From Welwitschia mirabilis (lineage: Eukaryota; Gnetophyta; Gnetopsida; Welwitschiales), in NCBI GenBank assembly GCA_051453625.1, contig JBOZIK010000001.1:206722210-206786209 (forward strand): a stretch of 64,000 nucleotides of DNA. The letters run 5' to 3'. Position numbers and translations under genes: made by a program. Every line of letters starts with the position of its first letter. The first letter of the stretch is position 1. A model generated the notes under the pieces. It searched no databases. It had not been told where the DNA came from and worked only from the letters and a program-made list of their open reading frames with translations. Shown here one piece after another: positions 46,986-58,346 of the stretch.

Positions 46986-49435
46986 TAGTCCTTGACTTAA
47001 CCTTTATTACTCCCTAACAAAAAACCTAGGTAAAAAAACCCTAATTATGAGCCAATTTATTTTTCAAAACATAAATTTGGAGATTATAAANNNNNNNNNN
47101 GTAATGCATAATATTATAAAAATTTGAAAATTTTATGTCATAAAAGATTTGAATTAAGTTAAATTTTTTTGAAAATAAGCCTTAAAAATGAGTTGTTGCC
47201 CCTCCCCTAAAGAAAAAGCAATACATCGTGTATTGGAAAAAATAAAGAAAAGAAAGTAGATGGGAGTAATAAGGCAGGTAAAAGAGGATAACTTTCTAAA
47301 CAAAGTGCAAAGTTAAGTAATGTCAAATTTGAAAAATAGAGATTAATGAAATATTCTAACATGTAAAGAAAAGAGTGAACAATAAAAATGTTTCATCACA
47401 GAAAGAACATGAGCAACACTTAGAATACTAAAACTTTGAAAATAATAAAAATTTGAGAAAATACTTATCTCAGTAATAAATTATCTTTTAGTAAATACTT
47501 GAACCAGGAAAACATGCTAAGANNNNNNNNNNNNNNNNNNNNNNNNNNNNNNNNNNNNNNNNNNNNNNNNNNNNNNNNNNNNNNNNNNNNNNNNNNNNNN
47601 NNNNNNNNNNNNNNNNNNNNNNNNNNNNNNNNNNNNNNNNNNNNNNNNNNNNNNNNNNNNNNNNNNNNNNNNNNNNNNNNNNNNNNNNNNNNNNNNNNNN
47701 NNNNNNNNNNNNNNNNNNNNNNNNNNNNNNNNNNNNNNNNNNNNNNNNNNNNNNNNNNNNNNNNNNNNNNNNNNNNNNNNNNNNNNNNNNNNNNNNNNNN
47801 NNNNNNNNNNNNNNNNNNNNNNNNNNNNNNNNNNNNNNNNNNNNNNNNNNNNNNNNNNNNNNNNNNNNNNNNNNNNNNNNNNNNNNNNNNNNNNNNNNNN
47901 NNNNNNNNNNNNNNNNNNNNNNNNNNNNNNNNNNNNNNNNNNNNNNNNNNNNNNNNNNNNNNNNNNNNNNNNNNNNNNNNNNNNNNNNNNNNNNNNNNNN
48001 NNNNNNNNNNNNNNNNNNNNNNNNNNNNNNNNNNNNNNNNNNNNNNNNNNNNNNNNNNNNNNNNNNNNNNNNNNNNNNNNNNNNNNNNNNNNNNNNNNNN
48101 NNNNNNNNNNNNNNNNNNNNNNNNNNNNNNNNNNNNNNNNNNNNNNNNNNNNNNNNNNNNNNNNNNNNNNNNNNNNNNNNNNNNNNNNNNNNNNNNNNNN
48201 NNNNNNNNNNNNNNNNNNNNNNNNNNNNNNNNNNNNNNNNNNNNNNNNNNNNNNNNNNTTTATCATCTCAAAACAAACATCCAAATCTCAAGAAATAAAA
48301 TAATTATGTAAAAAGACTGAGATTCTAGGAAACAAGTAATGCCTCTAATAATACCAGAAACACCACTAATCCCATATCCTCAAAGTTAAATACAACTTTA
48401 TTATCCATAGTGAGGGTAGTATAATCATAATCAGAGAAGTAAGAACCCACGAAGCATGAATGATTAACTTTCCAGTGAAGTTACCACAACTACCATATTA
48501 CTCTACCAAAGGCTCCTCTTAGAAATATTTACCCCAGTGTACTTACAGTAGGACATTATGGTAACCATGTTTTTGAGATAGCACAAATATAAAATATCAT
48601 GGTCTTTATTCCACTCTTTTTTTTTGATATATTAAAATAAATAACATTCCATATGACCAAACATTTCAAAAGACAAAGGTGAAATTCATAAGATTAAGAT
48701 TAAAAAAAACTTTTAAATAATCTAATATCTTTTTATCATTAAGAAAAACATTAAAATAAAGCATCTTTCTTCAATTTAAGTTCATGAATATGTGAATGTA
48801 TTAAGATCAGTTGAATTCAATCTTATCACTGTAGGTGCCCAATTCAAAAGACTAAGCATAGAAATAAATACATAAATCATGTTTGCAAGATGATCAAGTA
48901 ATGCCATAATAACCTCCAAAGGAAAAAGATAAGAGAAATTTCAGATGGTTTGCTCATGTAATTCCAAATTTTACCCATTTATTTCCTACAATTCTCAAGT
49001 TGTCAAGCCAGAAATCTCAACAGAATCATAAAAATGTGTTTTCTCAAAATAACAAAAAAAACAAAAATCAATATTTTATTAACTATCATCCTCTCTGTTT
49101 TCCAGATGAAAGAGAGGATGACAGAGACAGAGAAATAGAAAATTAACAAAAAACACAGAAAATTATTAGAAAACTAGAAAAGTAGTAAAATTGACTATTA
49201 TCCTCCTTGTCATGGGGATGACATAGGAGATAACAAATTATTATTAAAGAACAAAAAATAGAAAATACAAATTACAAATAGAAATAAAATAAAAACAGAA
49301 AATAGAGACTATCAAAGCATAAAACAAAAAATCAAAATCAAAAGTATTAAGAAATCCAAAAGAAAAGAACAAGGCAAGAAAACTTTATTTAAATCCTAAA
49401 ATCTAACTCATACTTTTATTGAAAAAAAGGAGAGA
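46986..49435 (-). other. Element B 3' internal region
   Basis: Non-coding. It contains a G-run tract on the minus strand at about 47195-47215, the conserved spacer block at 48420-48590 and palindromes at 49084-49122 and 49196-49234. It is homologous to E from about 61500 to the window end. The 736-N gap falls here. Confidence 0.6.
49084..49234 (-). repeat. Palindrome pair in B spacer
   Basis: The first unit (TATCATCC ... GATGAC, 39 bases) has its counterpart in E at 61869-61907. The second has inner TTGTCATGGGGATGACA and outer TTATCC / GATAAC. Confidence 0.6.
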
Positions 49436-49539
49436 AATCAAAAGAGAGATGGCCTTAAGATATTTATATTCTTTTAGAAAAATAAGGTTCAAACCAAATA
49501 TTCAATGTAATCATTTTTCAATAAAATTAATTGGGAGAA

Positions 49540-51515
49540 GAGAGAGTCAAAAGATAATACCTAGATAGCATAAATATCAAAATTTAAATAAGAGATAAAG
49601 AAATGATAAATTTCATTGAAAAATAATCTTTTATGAAAACTTTGTGAATTTTGAGCATCATTGGAAAAGGCATGTGAAAAGAGACTTAAAGAATTTTTAC
49701 AAGATAATTTTGAAGAATATTTAAAATATTTCATATTATTTGATTTAAAACATGAATTCTTAAGAAGGAAATAATTCTTTTTCAGTTTTGCATAAACACA
49801 TGACAATTTGTTTCCACAAGCATTAATGTAAGAGATAAAAAATTCATACAAATCATAGAAAAACAATCTCTTATCAAACTCATAATATAAAGGATTTCAA
49901 ACATATTCTGCATTTAGAGCTTGATATTAAACATGAGAGGCTTTGTTTAAGATCTAAGAATTTGTAAGAAACTTCTTAGGGTAAGATATTAAGATAGATT
50001 TAACATACCTAAGAAGTTATTTAATATTTAATTTAAAACATGAGTTGGGATTAAGAAGATATGATTTTCCCTAATTAAGAGCTCCAAGATATCCCAAATT
50101 TTTTTTTGAAAAGAATGATCAATGGAAACACATGATAGAGTTGACTTTATAAATAAGGAAAAGATGTTACTTTCTGCACATGGAGTTTTCAAAGAAAGAG
50201 GTTGGAAGATTTTTGAACCAAATCCTTAAGATGATGTGATTCATTACTTTTATGAACAAGAATGTGATTTGGAGAGTTGCTTGTTTGAATAATTGCTTCA
50301 TTTATTATATCTATCTCTTCTTTATAATTGATTATTTCTTATTCTTCATTTTTATTTTATTGAGAATCATTGTTGTTTTCTAAGTTGTTGGATTCCTCAA
50401 AAAGATCATTAAAAAGATTATAGAAAGGAAAGATTTCATTGTTTTTATTATTTAATAAAATATATTGTAATGTATCTTGCTTGCTTTCTATTCCTCTCTA
50501 AATAACTCCATTAATTCTAAATTGTAATCCTTATTTGATTTGAGTTGATTATTTTTCATTGATTCTGTTTCAATTCTTATGTCCATTAATTTCAAAATTT
50601 GAGCCTCTAGTATTGTTAGAAATCTTTCATCCTTATAAAAATAAGTGAAAGTTTGGTATATGATCTAAAATTTCAATGTCATCATCTTCTTCTTATTCTC
50701 ATCATCTTGTTGCATGTTGTTTCTTCCATTAGAAGGGGAAATGAGATCATTATTTCTATCATAAATTAAGGAATTTTTAGATTGCTTATGAATGCAATCT
50801 TCATCTAATGAATTGTTTTTAACATCTCATCATCATTATCATCTAAATAGTCATCCTCATCTTCATTATTGAAATATATAGTTAAATTGTCTTCCCTTTT
50901 CTTATCTCCTAATGAGCATGATAATTAAGTTTGAACTAAAATTTTATTCTCAATTTGAAAGCAAGAATTATAATCATTCATGTCTAAGTTATTTTCATTT
51001 TCCTCAAGGTAAGATGAATTAGGATAGTTTTGAGGATTTTTCATGTGAAGAGATAGAATATTTTGTTGAAGAATTGCGACCAAATTTTCTAATTTTTTAT
51101 TAGTATCTTCTCTGCATTTATTGGTGTCTCCTTGGTTCCTTTGTATTGGATCCTTTTCTTCTTCGTAGTAGTTCATGGGAGATGGATGGGATGGATAAAA
51201 ATGATTATATGAGGTTAAATCTCTAATATTTTCATCATTATTCCTATATGGGTTTTGAAAAGGAAAGGGGGGATAATAAGATGGTTGAAAAGAGGAATGG
51301 ACTCTATTCCTACTCTCAACATTTTTTTTTGTCTTGGCCTCTCTTTTTCTACTAAAATCTCTATAAGAATTTTGTTACCATTTTTCTCAAATTCTTTTCT
51401 CTCTTTTTTAGTAAAAATTTCTCAAACTATTTTACTATTATTATCCTCAAGTTTGTTTTTACACCTTTTAATAAGACCTTTCATATAGGTTCTTATATTA
51501 CTATTCATTTTTTAG
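49540..51515 (-). pseudogene. Element B unknown ORF, decayed
   Basis: A long minus-strand coding trace starting M-N-S-N-I-R-T-Y-M-K near 51513, with K-K-E-R-K-E-F-E-K (51395), an open charged stretch at 50925-51176 (K-K-L-E-N-L-V-A-I-L, coiled-coil-like), an E-E-D-D-D-I-E-I-L-D acidic motif near 50680 similar to the gag end of C and E, and an open end at 49561-49866. The last ~60 residues resemble the post-protease tail of E. I recognise no zinc knuckle, protease or polymerase. It may be a gag derivative fused to an unknown tail. Confidence 0.45.
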
Positions 51516-51772
51516 AAGAATGGGAAGAAGATAATCTTACTTCAAGATGAAGATAAATGCTAAAAAATGATCGAGTTTTAAATTTTTTTAAATAAAATAA
51601 GTTCAAAAAAAATGTATACACTAGATTTTATCTTCTTGAATCAACTTGACCTTATCTAATACATTTTATTGTTAATAGTCCTTTTTTTCCTCTGATAAGC
51701 CTTTTTCTAGAGCAACCTTACCATAGTTCCTATAAATTAAAAAAATAGTAGAAAATAAATAAAAAATAACAC

Positions 51773-51909
51773 TATCATTCTATCTACAGTGGGGATGATA
51801 GAAGAGACAACACACACAGAAACTAGAAAAACAAAAATAGAACTGAAGTGGAAAACATAAAAAATAGAACTATCATCCACCTGGTTATCTGAATGTCAAA
51901 GGAGATGAC
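51773..51909 (-). repeat. Palindrome pair in B leader
   Basis: Units at 51773-51811 (TATCATTC ... GACAAC) and 51871-51909 (TATCATCC, TTATCTGAATGTC, GATGAC), about 100 bases apart, between primer site and ORF. Confidence 0.6.
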
Positions 51910-52076
51910 AAAAACTAATTTTTATAGAAAATTGAAACTAAAAAATCAAAACTGAAAAACTACATATAGAAAACCTATAGCTCTAATAAAATACAATATT
52001 ACTCTAGATAAATAACCAAACAGAGGTCCAATATACTCATTCAAATGATGAAAACCCTTGTACTCATCAATAACCT

Positions 52077-52094
52077 TCCTAAGAAATGACACCA
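52077..52094 (-). other. Element B primer binding site, tRNA-Asp type
   Basis: The minus strand TGGTGTCATTTCTTAGGA matches TGGCGCCGTTGCCGGGGA at 11 of 18 positions, 3 bases inside the LTR. It corresponds to the sites of A and E. Confidence 0.65.
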
Positions 52095-52097
52095 ATT

Positions 52098-53721
52098 TGT
52101 TGTAGTGTGTATTTATGCAAGTGCTTAAGTTTGGAAAGATTTTTTCATTCGTAAAATAAATAGATATCTTACATAATATAACACACTAGTATGAGTGGAA
52201 GTAGACCCAAAATGTCATATTCATATTAAAGACTATGAGATGAGACTCAGATTGCTTTGCAAAAGAATACTAAAAACCAAAAATAATGAATAATGTAAGA
52301 TATAAAAGGTATAATGAAAATGTAAGATGCAACTAATCTAGATGAAATGCAAAATGGAATTAACACTACTTACTTTTAGCCTTAACAAAGGCTNNNNNNN
52401 NNNNNNNNNNNNNNNNNNNNNNNNNNNNNNNNNNNNNNNNNNNNNNNNNNNNNNNNNNNNNNNNNNNNNNNNNNNNNNNNNNNNNNNNNNNNNNNNNNNN
52501 NNNNNNNNNNNNNNNNNNNNNNNNNNNNNNNNNNNNNNNNNNNNNNNNNNNNNNNNNNNNNNNNNNNNNNNNNNNNNNNNNNNNNNNNNNNNNNNNNNNN
52601 NNNNNNNNNNNNNNNNNNNNNNNNNNNNNNNNNNNNNNNNNNNNNNNNNNNNNNNNNNNNNNNNNNNNNNNNNNNNNNNNNNNNNNNNNNNNNNNNNNNN
52701 NNNNNNNNNNNNNNNNNNNNNNNNNNNNNNNNNNNNNNNNNNNNNNNNNNNNNNNNNNNNNNNNNNNNNNNNNNNNNNNNNNNNNNNNNNNNNNNNNNNN
52801 NNNNNNNNNNNNNNNNNNNNNNNNNNNNNNNNNNNNNNNNNNNNNNNNNNNNNNNNNNNNNNNNNNNNNNNNNNNNNNNNNNNNNNNNNNNNNNNNNNNN
52901 NNNNNNNNNNNNNNNNNNNNNNNNNNNNNNNNNNNNNNNNNNNNNNNNNNNNNNNNNNNNNNNNNNNNNNNNNNNNNNNNNNNNNNNNNNNNNNNNNNNN
53001 NNNNNNNNNNNNNNNNNNNNNNNNNNNNNNNNNNNNNNNNNNNNNNNNNNNNNNNNNNNNNNNNNNNNNNNNNNNNNNNNNNNNNNNNNNNNNNNNNNNN
53101 NNNNNNNNNNNNNNNNNNNNNNNNNNNNNNNNNNNNNNNNTATAATGCTCAAGATGGATCTCCTGCCCTTTAATCTCCTATTATCAGACTTTCTAGCGTA
53201 ATGAAGATGAGAAGAAGAGTTAAAGGGTGGTTTATTTATAGTAACTTACAATAGAAAAAGATAAACAGTAGGTGTGGCTAGGTGGCTCATAAATGAAATG
53301 GATGAAGGTCAAAAGTCACTATAGGGGTTGGTTACATGTCAATGTCATCTTGACTGTCATCTGAATGATAATGGGAATGATAACATATTATAAAAGATAA
53401 CTCAAAATGATGACTCGACAATGATTTAGTAGTCTACATGAGCATTTGTCATCCTACCTATCATGAAGATGACAGGAGGGACGATAATCATCTTTGATCA
53501 TTTTCTTGAGGAGAAACTTAGCATTTTTGTCAGTAATCCTTCTTTAAAGCTCTATGAATCAGAATGTGCCTTTAATACATCAAATATAGGTAAGAATTAC
53601 ATATTTCTGAGATTTCCTATTTAATCTCTAAAATCCTCATAATTGCACCTAAACCTATATAAAAGTCCTATAAAATAACTCATAAAACCCCATCAAATAA
53701 TCACAAATTGGTAGCACAATA
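52098..53721 (-). repeat. 5' LTR of element B, gapped
   Basis: It starts TGTTGTAGTG (plus strand) and ends GTAGCACAATA (terminal CA decayed to TA). Compared with the other LTR, the missing part at the 747-N gap should be only about 200 bases. TATA box at 53231-53240, palindromes at 53344-53381 and 53448-53486. Confidence 0.85.
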
Positions 53722-53726
53722 GAAAT
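53722..53726. repeat. Target-site duplication GAAAT (right) of element B
   Basis: Identical to 45924-45928; LTR A sequence resumes at 53727. Confidence 0.9.
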
Positions 53727-54365
53727 GCTACCCAATATAAAGAAAAACATCTTTTGCAACTACAAGAATGGATCTTTGGCCCTTCGATCTTCTATCATGA
53801 TAATTTTAGATGTAAAAGAAGACAAGCAGGAGTGAAGGATGAGATCACTATTTATTAATACATAAGCATAAAACAAAGTAGACAGAAAGACATGGGTAAA
53901 GTCATAATAGTCACATGAGAAGAAATAGACATACATGTGGTAGAAGTTAGATGAATGTTTAGTAAAAATATTATAACAATGTTATTCAGCTAGTTGTCTG
54001 GATAATAGAGGAGATGATGCTATCTCATGAGTAATTCATATCAGCTACCATGTTGATTAAAGTTAGCATTCTTATTAGAATGAATTACTCAATCATCTGT
54101 ACAGTCATTTAGATGATGATATAGATGATGGTCTTTTACAAATATTCAATTAGTATATCTCCCTCAATGTTTTACAAGAAGTTGTCTCAAAAATGTAAAG
54201 TATTTAGAATTGATCAAATTACTATAAATCATCATGGAGATTACATGTTTTCATTTCTTTCATCTCAGCCCTCCATTATCATGTAAATTAAGTATTTACC
54301 TATCTATTAACCTAAAAAATCATTTAAAATATCCTATCAAATATTCATAACTTGATAGTGCAATA
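53727..54365 (-). repeat. 5' LTR of element A, outer part
   Basis: Aligns with 28573-29209. Contains palindromes at 53981-54018 and 54092-54129. Ends TGCAATA, where CAACA has become CAATA. Together with 45460-45928 the LTR is about 1108 bases, equal to its partner. Confidence 0.85.
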
Positions 54366-54370
54366 GTTAG

Positions 54371-57245
54371 AAAGGAGGAATTCCAAAATAGGGTAAAGGG
54401 TTATATATCAAGGAGACATGATCAAGACCTTTCATTAGTTCATGTTAATCTTTTTACAGTTATTCCATAATAATTTAAAATAATCTAGTTACATCCATCT
54501 AGAGGGGATAATTTACCTTCTTTACTCTATGATGGTAATTTATAGTAATTTCAATTACACACATCTAGAGGGGACAATCTACTCCATTTACTATTTCGTG
54601 GTAATTTATAGTATTTCATATGTTAATATACGTTAATGATTAATTACAAGTTATATATAGATATTCCACAACAAGTTTAGGATTTACAAAGTTCTCATAA
54701 TGGGTTTGCCCAAAAAATAGACTTTATAAGCTCATTGAAGACTCTCATAAGATATCAATAGAAGACTATAATATTTTTTTACAATACAAGACATATTGCA
54801 TCTATTTGAAATTTACTATATATAAATACAAAGGAAAGATATTCAAGAATAAATATCAGAACCATTTACAAAGAAGGGTAAGAACCACACCTATTCTTGA
54901 TAAAAATACAAAGTATTCCTATATGAAATCAAGCTTCACATGATCAAGTTGCAAGTATGACTCTAATAGTTAGGGGGAATTAAGTATTTATAATAGAGAA
55001 TTAACAATAATACTAATTATAAGGTTTAGATTTCTACAAGTAGTTCAAGTTTCCTTAACCCTTCCTTTCCAAGTCTAGCCATTGGATGTAAATCATAATA
55101 TAATAATATCTAATAAATAAATTTATTTACATGAAATAAATAATATAAGCAAATGCTTTAGATCACATTTCATTAATATTGCATGAATAAGATATAATTG
55201 AGAGAAATCTATATCAATTTAGAGTTAGTTTCCCAAAATAAGTTAATAAATCCAATGTTAAACTACATCAATAGAAAATCATGCATAAGCGATTATGAAT
55301 TTCATAGTTAACTCAACATTTGAATTAATTAACTAAAAGAAATAGCTATGAGTTAATTTTTTAATAAATTATAAAGTAAATAATTATGCAAATACCTAAT
55401 TTGACTATCACTTTTATTACATATATTATTATTTTTAAATAATTTGGAACTAGACTCATTATTATTATGAAATTTTTAATACTTGCATATTTATCTAAAT
55501 TATGTAGGAAGGTTTTTTAAACTTAGGAAAACTTGGACATGATAAATCTCTCTCCGATAAGAGGTTTCCTCCTTAAAACTCACTATTAGTTTAGGCTTTC
55601 ATTGTAGTATCTTTCATGTCACTACTTATCCTAATCACTGAACCTTCTATAACTTGATTATTTTCTTCAAACTACCAATTATTTGGGTACATGATTTATG
55701 ATACAATTTGAAACATTAATTTCATCTCAACTTAAAGTAACTTTTGATTCCAGTAAAAGCATGTATCAATTGTGAAATCAGGATGTATCAAAGATTAGAT
55801 TACCAACAAAAAGATATTTTTAAGAAGTAAGGAATTAAGATACTTTACCACGTATTCTAATAATGCAATGTGAGTAATGAGACTATAGGTAATATAGTAA
55901 TAGCAAGTTTAAATCATAAAGATAGATAACAATAATACAAGATATATAACATAACATGAATCATGTAAAAATATAAGAATTGAGATTAGTTAAGGTAAGT
56001 ATAATTTGAATACTATAATTAATGCTCATAGTAGAGCTTTCATCAACTAGAAATAAATAAGATATTATTAGAAATTACACTATTTTAAGAAATCACAAGA
56101 GTTTAGAAACAAGAATTTATTTAAACGTAAAGAAGTGCAAGAACTTAAGATCAAATAAATGATAATGGAATCATATCTAAATTGAAAGTAACACTAGAAC
56201 CATATGAAGACATAAGAAACCATAAGGATCATATAAGGTATAAAACAAGGAAATCTATACCATTTAAAATTTAAGCATTATATAGGATTATAAGGAATAA
56301 TCTATGACCATATATAATTTGAATGTAAAGTTTTTCCATCCTTAAAAATCATTATGCCCAATCTTCACATACTCCTTGCACTTTTTATGATTTATGTATT
56401 TAAACAAAATTTAAGTTTTCATACTTCAAGGTTAGAAAGATCATTGTGACCTAGTTTTTTAGGTTATGTCTCATCCTAGTTATTATCATGATTTCCTTAG
56501 ATTTTATGGATCATTATCTTTATGATATTTACCATTGATGGTTATTTATCTCCATTGTCCTTATCACAACTTAATAAGATAAACATTAATATAAGATACT
56601 TTGTCATATGAAATATCATTTAGATACATTATTTTTTTCCCCTTTTTGATGAATCTCTGCTTAAACATTTAGTGAACACAAGGGAGAACCTAACATAAGT
56701 ATCAAACTAACATTACTTATCAAGATTACCTTTATTGAATTGTCAAAAATATTGTAGAATTTCTTTAGCACTCACAAGTTTTATGGAACACCTTTAAAGG
56801 GATAGATTTAATGTGTTAAATATGTTAATAAGGAATAATAGTACCAAAATTAACACATAAGGTACCAGATGACATCAAGGTAAACACATTCTAGATGAAT
56901 GCATATTAGAAAATAAATCTTATACAATAGTGGTAAATGTACTATAACAACTTGGTTATGAAGTGCATATGCATCAATTATGGGTAAGTTATCTAAAAGA
57001 TTATCATTCTATCATGTTTAAAGTCCTCAGTATGAATCATGATATAGATTTTATCAATTTTTTTTTAATTGAAAAACCAAATTCCTTCCTTCATCATGAT
57101 GCCTTTGAGTATTTTCATCTAGATGTTTAAATAATTTAGTCATTATCATATCTAAATTCTATCTTTTCTATACATTCAACCTTTTTCTTTCTTTAGCAAT
57201 TTACAATCTAGTATACCATATTTTACATTGCTTTATATATCTACT
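54371..57245. other. Unclassified DNA between elements A and E
   Basis: No gene or element recognised. It contains a two-unit 66-base repeat at 54491-54618. It was contiguous with 25831-28101 before A inserted. Confidence 0.4.
54491..54618. repeat. Tandem repeat, two ~66-base units
   Basis: Each unit contains CATCTAGAGGGGA and GGTAATTTATAGTA (first at 54496, second at 54562). The units differ at several C/T positions. Confidence 0.75.
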
Positions 57246-57476
57246 TGTTGCACTATTAATTTAAGGCTATTTGATAGGGTTTTATGAGTTTTTTTACAAA
57301 ACTTTTATATAGGTTTATGTGTAATTCTAAGGATTTTAGAGATACAAGAGGAAATCTCATAAAATTTTGATTCTTATCTAAATTTGATGTATTAAAAAAA
57401 ATTTCTAATGAACAAAGCTTTAAAGAAGGATTAATGACAATGCTAAGTTCTCTTCAAGAAAATGATCAAGAATATA

Positions 57477-57618
57477 GTCATCCTCTCTATCATCCCCATG
57501 ATAGGCAAGACAATGATTGATTGCATGGACCACTGAATCACTGATGAGTCATCGATATAAGCCATATTTTATAATATGCTATTGTTCCTCATGTTATCTG
57601 GATGATGGTCCGAATGAC
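57477..57618 (+). repeat. Palindrome pair in LTR of E
   Basis: Unit 1: GTCATCC, inner TATCATCCCCATGATA. Unit 2: inner TTATCTGGATGATGG and GAATGAC. Centres lie about 235 and 130 bases upstream of the TATA box. Confidence 0.65.
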
Positions 57619-57731
57619 ATTGACATGTAACTAACTCTAATAGCAATCCATAACTATTTTCATACATTTCTAAATTATAAATGAGTGTGCCTTTTCATAA
57701 TTACAGTTTGTCCTTTTCTTCTGTGAGTTGT

Positions 57732-57740
57732 TATAAATAA
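57732..57740 (+). promoter_or_regulatory. TATA box in LTR E
   Basis: TATAAATAA inside TTATAAATAAATCCCCC, conserved in LTR B on the minus strand. Probable core promoter of the element RNA. Confidence 0.6.
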
Positions 57741-58328
57741 ATCCCCCTTTGACTCTCTTTCTCATCTTCATTGCACTGGATATTATCGTGATCAGAGATT
57801 AAAGGGTAAGAGACACATCTGCATGTGTTATAGAAAGACATGCACTTGGTGGAGAGGTGTGTATCCTCCATTGAGAACCAAATATTTTGTAACCCAGATA
57901 TTATTACTCTTTTAATATAAAATTTCATTTTATTTTCATGTTTGCATCTTAGGTTTTCTGATTACCCTTATGGTTTATGATTGCCCTTGATCTGGTAATA
58001 ATTCCTTGGATGATATAGATCATTAAGAGCAGTCTTTATTAAGGCTAAAAGTAAGTAGTATTAGTTCATTTTTGCACTTACATTTAGAATACTTGCATCT
58101 TGAATTGTGCATTGTACTTTATTTCTTTACATTTGTTATTTATTTCTAGTCCCTATTCCATTTGCAAAGCAATTTCATTCTCATATCATAGACTTCAATG
58201 AGATATGATATTTCGAGTCTACTCCTACTCATACTAGTGTGTTGTATTATGTGAGATATCTATTTACTATAGGAATGATAAGATCTTTTTAAACTTAAGC
58301 ACTTGTACAAATGCACATTGCAACATTT

Positions 58329-58346
58329 TGATGCCATTACTTGGGA
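58329..58346 (+). other. Element E primer binding site, tRNA-Asp type
   Basis: TGATGCCATTACTTGGGA matches TGGCGCCGTTGCCGGGGA at 12 of 18 positions; nearly all differences are C>T or G>A. It lies three bases after the LTR. Confidence 0.7.

Larger units (their letters stand above)
45929..53721 (-). mobile_element. Non-autonomous gypsy-related element B nested in LTR of A
   Basis: Two LTRs (45929-46985 and 52098-53721), a tRNA-Asp-type primer site, a leader with palindromes, one long decayed ORF of unknown function, spacer block, and a PPT-like 3' end. No PR, RT, RNase H or integrase is found in the visible sequence; a 736-N gap (47523-48258) lies in the 3' spacer, outside the expected pol position. 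It shares LTR, leader and spacer with element E. It would depend on proteins from relatives such as A. Confidence 0.8.
28102..54365 (-). mobile_element. Ty3/gypsy (Athila-like) element A, full length, with nested element B
   Basis: LTRs at 28102-29209 and 45460-45928 plus 53727-54365 are homologous, and the second is split by element B. The minus-strand order from right to left is LTR, tRNA-Asp-type primer site, leader, gag (two partial copies), PR, RT, RH, IN, a second partial IN-RH copy, spacer, post-pol ORF, purine tract and LTR. The 26 kb span includes 7.8 kb of B and several gaps. The target duplication supports one insertion event. All genes are broken. Confidence 0.85.
57246..58325 (+). 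repeat. 5' LTR of element E
   Basis: 1080 bases with six-base inverted ends TGTTGC / GCAACA. Reverse complement aligns with LTR B, for example around GTATCCTCCATTGAGAACC at 57869. TATA box at 57732-57740; palindromes at 57477-57516 and 57584-57618. Confidence 0.85.

Noticed and set aside
50100-50290. Plus-strand (antisense) frame in element B reading H-G-V-F-K-E-R-G-W near 50180
   Set aside because: Some plant gypsy elements do have antisense ORFs, but the minus strand in the same place gives a longer coherent trace joined to the rest of the B ORF. Not supported without other copies.
28097-54370. Idea that the two LTRs of A are independent solo LTRs
   Set aside because: The near-identical target duplication, primer site next to the right LTR and purine tract next to the left LTR support one element.
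54371-57245. Possible host gene between elements A and E
   Set aside because: No frame above about 60 codons, no recognisable domain, and composition like the decayed elements. I cannot support a gene.
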